From Piezodorus guildinii (lineage: Eukaryota > Arthropoda > Insecta > Hemiptera > Pentatomidae): a DNA stretch of 64,000 nucleotides. Shown one piece after another: positions 53,413-64,000 of the stretch (positions are counted from its first letter, which is position 1; every line of letters begins with the position of its first letter). The notes under the pieces are model-generated. The model did not search any database. It had not been told where the DNA came from and worked only from the letters and a program-made list of their open reading frames with translations. A program made the translations under genes and the position numbers. The stretch covers positions 56,518,990 to 56,582,989 of the forward strand of contig CM041298.1 in assembly GCA_023052935.1 (NCBI GenBank). Reading direction: 5' to 3'.

Positions 53413-55213
53413 GGGTAAATGGGTTTTCAGCTTGAAGAGTAATCCAGTGTGCCATACCCGGTCAAAAGCTTGCCCAATGTCCAGAAACGCACCAGAACAA
53501 TACTCTTTGCATTCAAGAGCTGAGAAAATATGGTCTACAACTCGCAGCCGCTGTTGAACTGTGGAATGCTGAGGACGGAATCCAAACTGATGGGAAGGAA
53601 GATTTTGTGATTCTAATATGGGTAGGATACGTTTAAGAAGAAGCCTTTCGAAGATTTTTAAGAGGATGGGGAGTAGACTAATAGGCCTGTGGAATGAAGT
53701 GTTGTTGGAAGGTTTGCCTGGTTTTAGAAAAAGAATGATAGTGGAATGTTTCCATAACAGAGGAAAATAGGTGGTGCGTAGGATTCAGTTGTAAATATAA
53801 GTAAGAAATATAATAGCTTTCTGCGGAAGTTGTCGAAGGATCTGGGGAGTAAGGAGATCGTGTGCAGGAGATTTACGGAGGGTCAGTTTTTGGAGAAGAT
53901 ATTTGACCTCAGAGGGATTAATAGCTTTAGGAGGTAGGGAAAGTGGAATTGGTGACATAAGAGGTCTTGCACTGTTGCGGTGTGATTAATGTGGGATTCC
54001 GGGCGAGGAGTGAATACTTTGGAGAGGTGTGTGGTGAATTCCTCGGCTTTATCAGACGCAGCCCAGGAGTCATCACCACGTCGGAGAGGATGGGAAACTT
54101 GATGGTAATTTAGTATCTTTTTCGTGACATTCCACAGGGAATTATCACGAGCTGATAGAGAGGAGAAGTAAGAATTAAAGGACTGGGAACGGAAGGTAAC
54201 CAACTTCCTCTTCAATTGTCTATAATAGAAGTTATAGGAGCGGCGATCTGTTGGTTGTCGGGTGCGCTTTCATAATGATCTTGCTCGGCGTTTGGTGTGG
54301 ATGAGGTCTATAATATGTTGTGGAAAATGATTTAAGTCTGGATTTATATTGGAGTGTTTAGGAGAGAAAGCAGTCCAGACAGCTTGTTGGATGGCGGTGG
54401 TAAAGGAATAGACGGAGTTGTCTAGGTCATATGGGGTTTTGAGGGTTACTCTGAGGTCAATAGTATCTGTCAGGATTTGGCGGAAAAGGTTCCAGTTGAC
54501 AGGGCCTCGGATGAATGATGGTGGAATGGGTTTTGGGATTGGAGTGAGAGATACTTTTAGAATCAGTGGACTATGGTCTGAGGATAGTTCATCAAGGCGA
54601 GTTACAGACAAGTTGAGGGAGCCTAATCCGCTGTGTATAAAGAAGTCGAGGATGTCAGGATTGCAGTTAGGATCGGTTGGCCAGTAGGCAGGGTAGTCAG
54701 GTGGCAGGATATTAAAATTTGGGGAGTTGAGTGCAGACAGCAAATTTCGTCCCCGAGAATTCGTGGTTCTGGAACCCCACTGCTGATGCTTGGCGTTTAA
54801 GTCTGCACCCAGAATGAAACGATTTCCTAAGGAATCCAGGAAGGATACAAATTCGGAATTGGAAATGGAATGTTTAGGAGGGCAATATGCAGATGTGAGG
54901 GTTACCGGAAAGGAAAAAGGATTGATTACTATGGCTGTGGCTTGTAGGAAATCATAGGTGGGGAGTGGGAGTAAATGATGAGAGAGGGATTGGTGGACAA
55001 TCATAGCAGAACCGTCATGAGCTTTGCCGGGTGGTCAGTACGGTATGTCATGTATTGCGGTATTTTGAAGTACTGTTTAGTTGTTAGTCTTGTTTCAGTT
55101 ATATGTGCAACATCAATAGTTTTGTCTTGCAACAACGCTGTCAGTTCGTCAGTATGATTTCTAACACCATTCGCATTCAAAAGGAGAATGGATAAGGAGT
55201 TAGGTAAAGTCAT
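53413..55213 (-). pseudogene. Jockey copy 3 ORF2, truncated and broken
   Basis: Start ATG 55211-55213 after TAA. Endonuclease motifs ITETRLTTKQ, GADLNAKHQQWG and SSDHSP survive in pieces. A 5-base deletion near 55028 shifts the frame; a TGG-to-TGA change near 54270 stops it; a small deletion lies near 54050. RT blocks through HQFGFRPQHSTVQQ-like and AFDRVWH-like sequence can be followed to 53413. Confidence 0.85.
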
Positions 55214-56526
55214 TTAAGGATTTTTCAAGGGTTAGATTTGATACTAGATTCGTAAGGAGTGATATAAGCGGCATAATAAGAGATTTTATTTCGGAAATGA
55301 ACGATGTCATTAGACTGGTAAGATCTGTGACGTTTTGTACGATCTGTGGTGGAGGGATATGAGAAATTTGATGTTGAGGAGTTTTTTGAAGATTAGGTAA
55401 ACTTTGAGGGATAGATTCTTGTACAATAGATTGAGAATGTTGAGGAAAATGTTGTTCCGGCAGTGCCTCGACTTCAAGATTCTGGTTACCATCTCCAAAC
55501 AAGTGGGCAAATGACAAGTTAGAATTTACAAACTTAGATGGTTCTCTGCTTCTGATTGGTATAGCTGTTTCATTCGGATCCTAAGGTTTTTGGTATCTGG
55601 TTCTGAGTTTCTTGTAGATTCTTGTAGATTGCACATCCCTTGTAGTTAGCCGGGTGGTCCTTGAGGCACAGGGCACATACAGCGGGTGTTGATCTTGATC
55701 TTGTACATTCTTCTGATTTATGCTGTTCACCGCATTTCACACAGCGTGGTATGTGATGGCAATAACTTTTGGTATGACCATATGCCTGACAGTTATGGGA
55801 CTGAACTATTTCTTTCTTTGTGTAAGGTTTTTCAACTTTTACACGGGTATAGTACAGTCTACTGAGGTCGTAGATTTTTTCAACTCCTGCTGATGGTTCC
55901 AAGTCCACGAAGAATAGAGGTTGTGGACTTTTATCTTTTAGAATGTTGGTGACTTGCCTCACTTGGAATCCTAGTTCTGTCAGTTCTTCTTTGATAGCTT
56001 CAACGGGTGTTGAGGAATGTAGGTTTCTGATTACGACCCTTAATGCTGCTCTCTCCTGATAAGTATGAAAGTCAGCTTTGATCTCAGTCAGATATTTTAC
56101 AATCTTTCTGTAGGTTTCAGCAGTAGTCGGAGATATTTTAGTATCATTGGTGCTACTTATACAGTAATAACTATTAGGATCAGTTACTTGCGCACACATC
56201 AGTTTAAATTTTTTAATATTTTTAACAAATATTGGTGGAGGTAGTGGTTCCCTGGGTATAGGAGAAGATTCCATGGTTTCTTTATAATTTTGGAGGATCT
56301 GAAATGGATTCGGTGTAAAATACGGGGATTCATCAGTTATTCCTTGTGATGATGTGCTGGGCTGTGGTTCAGATCCTAATGAGGTAGCTGATGCGGTCGC
56401 TGGTGGAATCATTTTTTTATTTTGTTCACGGCGGGGTCTCTGTTTTGTGGGAGACGAGTTTGAACCAGCAGATCTAGATATTTTACTTGCAGATTTTGAG
56501 GACATGACTTGATGAAAATATCTCAT
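55214..56526 (-). pseudogene. Jockey copy 3 ORF1, broken
   Basis: Same protein as ORF1 of copy 2, with small in-frame losses (four residues near CAQVTDPNSYYC and residues near TYQERAALR). The first knuckle has lost its first Cys (SHNCQAYGHTKSYC instead of CHNC). A duplication of TTCTTGTAGA near 55617 shifts the frame before the C-terminal part, which is open again to 55214. Confidence 0.85.
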
Positions 56527-56848
56527 TGATTAAGAAAATAATAATAATAATAAATAAATAATGAGATAAGAATTAAAGATAAAAGAATGATAAGTAAAAG
56601 AAAAGCAAGCTCGAGCTTGCCGAGCTAGCGGCAATCAGCTGATCAGTGACCCTCCTTTCACTTTTTCGTGATTGTACAAAGTAAACTTTAACTTTGCTTA
56701 CCGATATTTCTCCAATATTCACTGCCGTAGTATTCCTGAGGTCTAGTGATGTTCTCCGGACTGAATTCAAGCGAATTCCTACTGAAAAAAAGCAAAAATC
56801 TGAGAGACGATGTAACGTATGACTGTTATCATCGAGCGCATTAGCTGG

Positions 56849-57649
56849 TTTTTCTCTGATAATTAACGTTTTTATTATGTTAATCACTAAGTTATGTATA
56901 TTTCCTTATTCTCCCTCTGAGAAATATTTTCTTTGTTGTTTAATTACATTGTTTATCTATTCTTTATACAGAAAGTGAATATTCAAAGGACATTTTATCT
57001 GTTTATGGCACTATAATAAGAAAGTATGTAACTATGAAGTTTGTTTTGAGCTTGTATTTACTATTTTTGTGAATTCAGCAAATTTAGCTATGTTTTTAAC
57101 TACGCGTAAACAATATTTAACTATAGCGACTGATAAATAAATAACGTTTGTAGTTTTATTTTACATAAAAAAAAATCAAAAAATCTACTACTAAGGTAGA
57201 TCAGGCACCATTTTTCTTCTCATATTTATTAGCAAGTTCGTGTAATGCTAATTCTAACTATTTGCTGGATCAAATACCATTATTCTATTAAATGGGAGTT
57301 TCTAACAAATTTTAAAACAAATTTATGTAGCTACAAGAAGAAATACTATGAAAAAACTTAATTTAATTTACAACATATTAGAACCAAAGCGACGCAACTA
57401 AGTTGTTTGAAACAGCCTAAAAACTGATTATTAGGTTAAAACCATAGATACGAATAATAACGGTGATTCAAGACGTGCAAAATGAACCAATAAAAATGAA
57501 AAAAAAAAAAAAAGGAAACAATAAATTATTGGTAAAACATCACGGGGTTAGGTGCTTCTCCTCTATTATAAGAAATATAGTATCTTTTGTAATGAAATGA
57601 AAGGAAAGGTTATCTGTTAACAGAGAATACAATACGTTTTGGAAGGAAA
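56849..57649. other. AT-rich stretch, nothing recognised
   Basis: No repeats shared with the rest of the window were seen, nor coding signal. Confidence 0.45.
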
Positions 57650-57856
57650 TGTTTTTAGTACCTTTCGGAATGAAATGAAATGTGGATTTAGTACCTTTTG
57701 GAATGAAATGCAATTTATAAAAGATTTTTATGTTGTTATATAAAATCTGATGACGGATTTAGGTAAAACTAAACCATTAGAATACGAATATGACAAAATA
57801 TCAGTTTTGAAAAAAAATGTCCTTTAGTACCTTCCGGAAATCAACGTCTCAATTAT
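57650..57856. repeat. copy of the end of the 448-833 element, with internal repeats
   Basis: TTTAGTACCTTTCGGAATGA (57655) and TTTAGTACCTTTTGGAATGA (57688) are local repeats, and TCCTTTAGTACCTTCCGG then AAATCAACGTCTCAAT (57820-57855) equals the right end of 448-833. Confidence 0.55.
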
Positions 57857-57906
57857 TAGTTCAGTTATTTTTAATTAAATTCTTAAACTATTTTTAAACG
57901 TCTTGA

Positions 57907-58110
57907 TCTTATTCATTTGAACTAATATCGAGAGGAAAACCTTTTGTGTCAACTCCAGAAGAGGCTTTAAAAGACCTGCGACGTCAGCAAGAAGAATCCG
58001 ACAATGAGGCTTTTCTGTTCGATGAGTCGAATTCCGAAGATGAAAATTGCATTATAATAAATTATGATAATCTCAAAGATAGTTTTTCTTCTAGTGGAAA
58101 GGGACAGTAA
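57907..58110 (+). other. 67-codon open segment, exon-like, acidic, unknown
   Basis: Open from a stop at 57904-57906 to TAA at 58108-58110, with no ATG. The peptide runs GKPFVSTPEEALKDLRRQQE, ESDNEAFLFDESNSEDEN and ends in IINYDNLKDSFSSSGKGQ. It is hydrophilic and acidic, with higher GC than its flanks and normal-looking codon use, unlike random AT-rich frames. It could be the last exon of a host gene or a relic of a transposon protein. I do not recognise it. Confidence 0.4.
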
Positions 58111-58499
58111 ATATGATTTAAAACCAATTACAAATTTAGAGACAGCTTTTCACAAGCTTTGTATGTTAATTTACTTGTATTGTTTTAACTATATATATGA
58201 CTTTTGCTTATTACAATAACTTTGTTTACCCTATATATATTTATTTTATTCCTTAGCCATAATACATTATTTGTTCTTAAGCAATACTAATTAAATTATC
58301 AACAGCTACATCAATCTAAGTTATTTATTATTCTGTTATTAACTATTATTTCGGTTAATTATATTAAATCATTTGCAATACTATTAAAATTATTAAAAAA
58401 AAAAGTTTAAACTTATTTATGAATGTAGCGGGTCTGATCCGACCCAACTTAGCATGTACGAATCTGAAATACATTTTACCTACGGAGGGTTATCATTAT
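58111..58499. other. AT-rich spacer
   Basis: Could be the 3'UTR or flank of the preceding open segment. Nothing recognised. Confidence 0.4.
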
Positions 58500-58712
58500 T
58501 TTTAAGGTGTAGTGATGGGGTGGCCTTAATAAAAAAAAATGTTCTTTAACTAGAACCTAATATCATACAGGCTCGCGACCACCATTTTACGTTTCCTGCA
58601 GGAGGGTTTTCTACTAGTTTTAAAAAACCCTAGGGCCACCTACCGATTCGGGAACCGCGACTTAGGGCATGGAAGGCTGTTAAGCTAGTCTCTACACCAC
58701 AGGTGACCCCTA
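58500..58712 (-). mobile_element. SINE-B copy, diverged
   Basis: Minus strand head GACTAGCTTAACAGCCTTCC, GTCGCGGTTCCCGAATC (B-box-like), body TGGCCCTAGGGTTTTTTAAA and CCTCCTGCAGGAAACG, in the same order as at 42215-42487. Confidence 0.6.
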
Positions 58713-59184
58713 TATATTTGTATGAGTATACTTCATTATTATTTAATTTTTATTCTGATATATATAATATATATTTATGTTTTTATTTTATTACGTTCCG
58801 ACAGTTATTAAGGAGTAATCTACCATTCCAAGATAATCCATTGATAATAGCAATGTCAGCCCTATAAAGCGGTCCCAGAGGTTACGGTGTGTCAGTGACG
58901 GCGGTTGAGCGGGCATAAATTATTTACAGAAGCATTTCCACTTGAAATTTTCAGCCTCTGGGGCTTGGGTCTACTCACTTGGAGTAGAATACTACTCACA
59001 CCATTCGATTTCTTTATTAATTGTAAAGCTAACAAAGTGCATACGATTTTAATAATTATATATTTCTTTATACATGATTTAGTGAAATCTAAATTAAATC
59101 AAATAGGAGTTTTAAAATTATACCAAATAACAGTAGACAGACATACAAGTGATGAAAATTGTAACATTTAATATTTATACATGG
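58713..59184. other. AT-rich stretch, nothing recognised
   Basis: A short GC-richer patch at 58860-58990 has no recognisable motif. Confidence 0.4.
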
Positions 59185-59430
59185 AGTTTAATCAAAATCG
59201 TTAGAGCCGTTTTCAAGTAAATTGCAAAAAGGTGCAAAATTCATGGTATAAAGTCCCTATTATGGTCAGGCGATTTTAGTTAAAAAACATCTCAGGCGTA
59301 TAGTTGTCTCAAATATGAAATTTCATTTTCGTTAATATTTTCGTTTTTATGCTGGATTTACTACAAACACACGGACACACATACCTTTTTGCGGGACTTG
59401 GTTATAGGTGTATAGGTAAGTAAAAGTAAA
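59185..59430 (+). repeat. partial family-W copy
   Basis: AATCAAAATCGTTAGAGCCG (59190), CATCTCAGGCGTATAG, CACACGGACACACATACC, TTTTTGCGGGACTTGG (59385) and GGTAAGTAAAAGTAAAAAG follow the W order. Confidence 0.7.
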
Positions 59431-60132
59431 AAGAAATTACAATTCTTCAGAATGTTTGTAAAATTATATATAATTTAATCTTACATCTTTGAAAATAATA
59501 ATAAGAATACTATTCGCAATTGGATATACCCATGAAAATAAAAAAAATAATAAATAAATAACATATCTGTCTGCTTTATTTGTTGATTTTCCTAAAAATA
59601 ACTTGTACTAGATATTATTTGAGAATTGAATTGATTCAGTCCGAAAATAAAATTTATTATTTAAAACACTTTCACGCATGCCATGTTACACCAACTTTTT
59701 CACTGAATGACCTTTAAATGTGTGTTTAGGGATTACTGTATTTTCCTTTAAATATACACGACTGCATAGGTTTATGAATGCTTATAATATCAATTTATAA
59801 GTATATAACAGCAGTTAGGGTGTGAAGCGATAGAACCTCAGAGGAAATAGGACATTGAAGGTTCGGCCCTGTGAAGCGAAAAGGGTTTGGGGCATGACTT
59901 AGCTGTTCGATGGCTCGTACAACCTTCTTTATCTAGGGCTCACTTTTAATCCCTAACTTTAGCTATGGACTAAATCCTGACTTTGAGCTTATCCCTTGAA
60001 GTAAAATCGATCCGTATTTGTTGAAGAATTATTAACATGGAAATAAAACGTTGCAAATTATAACAAAATGGTTTATTATTTCTCCCTCCCCCCCCAAAAA
60101 AAAATAAATAAATAAATATATATATATATATA
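59431..60132. other. AT-rich stretch ending in (TA)n
   Basis: 59815-59940 is less AT-rich and could be a decayed SINE but no A- or B-box is clear. A short C run, A run and (TA)n (60117-60132) precede the LINE. Confidence 0.4.
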
Positions 60133-61350
60133 ATCCAAGACCTCCAATCCGCCATTGAACACCAAAAAATAACCATTCTAATTCTCCTAGATTTTTCCAA
60201 AGCCTTCGATACCGTTGACCATACAATCCTTCTAACTAAGCTAAAAAAACTCCCATTATCCAACAGTTCTTTGTGCTGGTTCAAATCCTTTCTTTCCGAC
60301 CGATCACAGTACGTGGTAGTTCCAGGCCAACCTCCTTCCAAGACTTTGCCTCTATCCTGTGGCGTTCCGCAAGATTCATCACTATCTCCCACTCTGTTTG
60401 CTATTTATATCAATGATCTTCCCCATCATATATATCACTCCCAATACCATATGTATGCAGATGACATCCAAATTTACCTATCCTTCCCTCCTTCGGACCT
60501 ATTACAGGCGACTGAAAAACTTCAAGAAGATTTGAACAGAATTAGTTACTGGGCATCAGCCAACAAGCTTAAGTTAAATGCAGAGAAGACAAAGGCGATT
60601 GTAATAGGCTCCAATCCCCTCCTTAAAACCCTTCCTCAGATCCCAACACTGTTCCTCAATAGTAATCCAATAACCTTCGACCAAACCGTTAAAAACCTTG
60701 GGATCACCCTCGATCAAACTCTTTCTTGGAAGAACCATGTCTCTGAAATCTCTCGACGCACCATATCCACCTTAAAACTCCTAAATCATCACCGTCACCT
60801 TCTTCCATTTGAAACCCGTAGACTCCTGGTTTGCTCCTTAATATTCCCCCACTTCGACTACTGCTGTGCGGTGTATGGGGGTGTCTCTGGGGATCTTGAA
60901 GTAAAATTAAAACGATTATTCAACTGCTTATTACGCTTTATCTTTAGGACATCCTGGGATACTTCTGTCACCCACTTCTATGAAGAGTTGAAGTGGCTTT
61001 TCCCGTCCTACCGATGTAAGTACTTCCTGGCAACCTTCCTCTTTCAAGTTCTCCATTTCCACCGCCCATCCTACATTTCAGAAATGTTTTCATTCATATC
61101 CTCCGTCCACTCCCGAAACACTCGTTCGCGGCCTTCAGACCTGTATGTGATGCCCCATCGAACCGCAGCTTTCGACAGATCGTTCCTCATCCGTTCCTCG
61201 TCCTTATGAAATTCTATTCCTTCATATATTCGTCACTCTGACACTCTTCCTACCTTTAAATCCCGCTTTCTATCCAATTCCCAAAGAGACCTAAATAGAT
61301 TCGAAAATCTCAATAAAAAGGCAGTAAAAAACATAGAAACGATAATTTGA
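60133..61350 (+). pseudogene. LINE reverse transcriptase fragment, one nonsense change
   Basis: The frame is open from the (TA)n: TILILLDFSKAFDTVDHTIL, CGVPQDSSLSPTLFAIYIND (the usual G of GVPQGS is D), MYADDIQIYLSF (catalytic ADD intact), LKLNAEKTKAIVIGSN and KNLGITLDQTLSWKNH. The C-terminal block has EELKWLFPSYRCKYFLATFL and RSRPSDLYVMPHRTAAFDRS. A TGG-to-TGA change at 61207-61209 interrupts; the same frame then continues with NSIPSYIRHSDTLPTFKSRF to a stop at 61348-61350. The endonuclease and the first RT blocks are missing. Confidence 0.85.
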
Positions 61351-61455
61351 ATATAATATTTTATTTGTGTTGTATTTGAACATTTACTGTATTATTTCAT
61401 CAATATTCCACCAATATTGTAAAGTTCTTTTAATTAAAATTTGTATTTCGGATTT

Positions 61456-61480
61456 GTATATATATATATATATATATATA

Positions 61481-61550
<70 letters not shown>
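61456..61550. repeat. (TA)n(TG)n microsatellite in the LINE 3'UTR
   Basis: TA run then a long TG run with one TATG interruption. Confidence 0.95.
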
Positions 61551-61551
<1 letters not shown>

Positions 61552-61766
61552 CATTTTCTCTTTATTTATTTTTTTATAGTTTTGTTATTAATTATCAGAA
61601 GGTATCTTTTAATTTATTATAATAGTTCATATTTGTCTTTATTTTTATTATTTTGTTTGTTTTATTATACTCTAAGACACTAAAGTTTCTTTATGTAAAA
61701 TTTGTAATATTATTCTAAAGGGACATGTCCCAGAATAAATAAAGAATTTATTATTATTATTATTAT

Positions 61767-61904
61767 ATTACGATATAACAACTTAACAACAATATATATA
61801 ATGTTTGTTTCGAAGTTAAGTGGATCATTCACAATAACGGTCACGTCACTTGATAAAGAAATATAGGTGGATGAGAACATTTTTTTTTGTTTTAAATTAT
61901 GTCT
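61767..61904. other. short AT-rich spacer
   Basis: Nothing recognised. Confidence 0.4.
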
Positions 61905-62670
61905 TTGCAGAGATAAAATTAAAAAAATCTGGTGCGCGCAAAACTTGACTTTCACTTAACTCCGTTATTAAAATCAACTTCTTACAATTTTCTATATACG
62001 ATATTTTTTGTTAATATGCGGCTTTTCAAAGGTGTATTATACATCTATATCACTATTCTTATGATAGGAAAAAAAAAAAAAATTACCTAAAAACATATTT
62101 TTGCCATTTTCTGCATCAATTGGCTATCAAATTTTTCATCTTGTGTATTTACCCCTTTCTTTTTATCAATGTTAACATAGACAAATGGTAATTTTTTTTA
62201 ATGCACAAAATTAAACGTGCTTAACAGGAAGACCATTTAAAATATCGGCATTTGAGCCCTGTCCCACTATATCAATCAGAACGAAACCTACATGCAATCA
62301 AAGCGCACTAAATGTTACATCGATTTTGCGATTTAAATCAAAATCGTTCGTTTTTGAGAAATCGCAATAAGGTGCAAAATCCATGACATACCATAGATGG
62401 CTCTTCTACATTTATATATTCTATATTTGATATTTGCTGTAACATCTCAAGCATATACGCTTCTAAAATATGAAATTTAAGTTTTATACAAGTTATCATT
62501 TTCGTCCTAAATTTACCACACACAAACAGGCACACTCAGACCTTTATCCTAGTCAATTGGACTCAGGGGGCCTTAAAAGATTCCGGTGTAAACTGGAGTT
62601 TGAAAATTTTCACGATTGCGATACTTTCCCTTAATGTATATTTCATACATAGGTAAGTAAAAGTAATACT
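61905..62670 (+). repeat. family-W copy, long
   Basis: AAAATCTGGTGCGCGCAAAAC (split here as AAAATCTGGTGCGCG and CAAAAC), TTTCAAAGGTGTATTATACA, CAGAACGAAACCTACATGCA, AAATCAAAATCGTTCG, GCTGTAACATCTCAAGC, GACCTTTATCCTAGTC and GCGATACTTTCCCTTAATG, all in W order. One of the most complete diverged copies. Confidence 0.7.
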
Positions 62671-63449
62671 CATTCTACACAACTCAGTATGATGTTGCAT
62701 ACAAAACTGAGGTAGGTTTCTTGAGGAGCTCTTCATTAAGTACAATTTTTCACCAATGAACAGCGTATTTATAGGTGAATCTTGGCCATCTACAAAGGCG
62801 TGTTTTTAGGAACACATAACGCGGAACATGCCTTTCTAACTTCTGACTCCCTTAGCTCACCTATAATCATTATCAATGAAATCTCCGACAAATTACATCT
62901 CCGAATTACAGCATACAGAAGCAGCTTATACGACAGCAAACCTCGCCAAGAGGAGAGGAAACGAGACCACAGTAGTTGTTCAAACTACAATCAGTGATAG
63001 GAGATAGTAATGCAGAAAAACCTTGAAAGACGACCACCACGGAATTATCTAGTATTTTTCAAAAAATCAAGCAGGACATCGTTTCATGGAAAACCCCTTT
63101 CAGAGAGTCTAACAAGATAAAAAATCGGACACGCCGTCTTCACCCATAGACATCATATAAAAGGTCTGTTACCACCAATTTGCGAAATATGTAACTCTCT
63201 TCGGACAATAAAGTGCAGTGTAAAAATATTTACTTTTCTGATTTCTGTGAGTATTGCCATTTCAGTAAAACAAATTAAAATAGAGAGAAGAAAATAAGTA
63301 ACCTGCACAGGTCGGAGACTGCATGGTTGATCTTTCCTGCCCTTATATCAATCTTAAGAGACCAAGTCATTTTCTTAATTTTCCGGCACTACAACTCAGT
63401 GATGAGTGAAGGCATCCCGCATCATCAAACACCAGTCCCCTCGAAGGGT
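62671..63449. other. mixed-composition stretch, nothing recognised
   Basis: 62780-63200 is less AT-rich. Short open frames exist but no domain can be read. Confidence 0.4.
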
Positions 63450-63880
63450 TGCCACTACAGTTCCTCACTCCTAAGATGGACCACGCTTCCTCTGCTATTC
63501 CATCGGCCCACCGTATCCTTCTTCAAAACCACCAATTTTTCTCTTGTCATTATTTATTCTTTCTTCCAAACGTTTCTTGTGATTCGTTAAATGACCTGAC
63601 AAATGAAGCCTTCCAATCCTTATGGATCTGACAGTTCTATTACTATACATTCTTTCATATTTCAGAATTAGTTCTTTGTCACCAAACGTTATCCCTGAAC
63701 ACTGACCAAAGGATTCTTCTAAGGATCAGCCTGTCGAATTTTAGAAACATTAGTTCTCTACATCGTCCAACATTTGGAAGCATAAGTCAGAACAAATCTT
63801 AAGAGGGTCTAGTCAATCTGCCCAAGAAATCTTCGGTTCCACGAGAGACATCCACTTTTGAAATGTTTCAGGAGACCGAA
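63450..63880 (-). pseudogene. degenerate RTE-like reverse transcriptase C-terminal relic
   Basis: Allowing shifts, the minus strand gives HFKSGCLSRGTED, then VLTYASKCW, RRILWSVFRDNVW and IRIGRLHLSGHL. These follow the order LSRRTK-like, VLTYGSETW, RRIFGPVxxDGVW and KxxRLRWxGH seen in RTE-like and related insect LINEs. Many stops. Confidence 0.5.
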
Positions 63881-64000
63881 ATAGCTCCTCTTTTGTTGCC
63901 ATTAAAATTCTATTAATTTACTGCTTTATATTGCTATTGGAGTTCGCTTAAGCCAAAATAAATAAAATCGTTCACAAACTGAAATGTGAAGTCACCGATG

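Larger units (their letters stand above)
53413..56848 (-). mobile_element. Jockey-type LINE, copy 3, lacking its 3' part
   Basis: Close to copy 2 throughout (same subfamily). It keeps the true 5' end (sense start CCAGCTAATGCGCTCG) but stops inside the RT gene at the position equal to about 29720 of copy 2. The catalytic ADD, the C-terminus and the 3'UTR are missing. Confidence 0.9.
60133..61760 (+). mobile_element. CR1/L2-like LINE, 5'-truncated
   Basis: Begins inside the RT core and ends GGGACATGTCCCAGAATAAA then (ATT)n at about 61748-61766. The same end is on the minus strand at 50409-50475, so the two are one family. Boundaries at the microsatellites are approximate. Confidence 0.85.

Noticed and set aside
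61367..61683. Frames encoding CVCVCV runs
   Set aside because: Translation of the (TG)n microsatellite.
63327..63590. Plus-strand frame of 87 codons
   Set aside because: No motif, and it overlaps a minus-strand LINE relic that explains part of the composition.

Overview
This is a eukaryotic, AT-rich, transposon-dominated stretch, most likely from an arthropod and probably an insect with a large genome. The evidence is the element mix: Jockey-type LINEs with PRE/CCHC ORF1 proteins, RTE-like and CR1/L2-like LINE pieces, a Ty3/gypsy LTR element, an intact Tc1 transposon, tRNA-derived SINEs, Penelope-like hammerhead motifs and many (TA)n/(ATT)n microsatellites. No complete host gene is visible. 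The only non-transposon protein-like stretch is a 67-codon open segment at 57907-58110 that lacks a start codon.

Layout. 1-2300: AT-rich DNA with a small terminal-inverted-repeat element and a 460-bp imperfect palindrome. 2340-7053: Jockey copy 1 (minus strand, near full length, broken). 8165-8690: RNase H tail of an I/R1-like LINE. 9275-9545: SINE-A. 9600-13990: a two-ORF LINE of unassigned clade (plus) with a complete ORF1 and an ORF2 broken by two frameshifts. 14025-14095: tRNA-like SINE head. 14756-20147: Ty3/gypsy element with two near-identical LTRs (minus). 20434-22013: Tc1 element with 26-bp TIRs and an intact 344-residue DD34E transposase. 22040-22530: SINE-A and SINE-B side by side. 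23884-24335: near-perfect palindrome, followed by an RTE-like 5'-truncated LINE at 24383-25717 with a 13-bp target-site duplication. 28452-33266: a foldback unit carrying a hammerhead motif, split by Jockey copy 2 (28586-33166, 14-bp duplication). 36476-36632: a 157-bp Jockey 3' end with a 10-bp duplication. 38690-47945: many copies of an unclassified repeat, called family W here, including an 888-bp recent tandem duplication, plus a second foldback unit (43354-43863). 49130-53000: SINE-A, a hammerhead motif and two LINE fragments. 53413-56848: Jockey copy 3, truncated at its 3' side. 57650-64000: more SINE-B, family W, a CR1/L2-like LINE fragment and a degenerate RTE-like relic.

How the parts relate. 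The sequence records layered insertion: Jockey copy 2 landed in a foldback unit, the RTE-like LINE landed beside a palindrome, a LINE fragment landed inside a family-W copy, and the Tc1 element landed in a TA repeat. Jockey copies 2 and 3 are one subfamily and copy 1 is a more distant one. The gypsy element carries several stops and frameshifts although its LTRs are nearly identical. The Tc1 transposase is the only transposition protein here that looks fully intact together with its cis-acting ends; ORF1 of Jockey copy 2 and ORF1 of the 9.6-kb LINE are also uninterrupted. Start positions of the truncated reading frames are not real starts, because many begin at non-ATG codons or in mid-domain.
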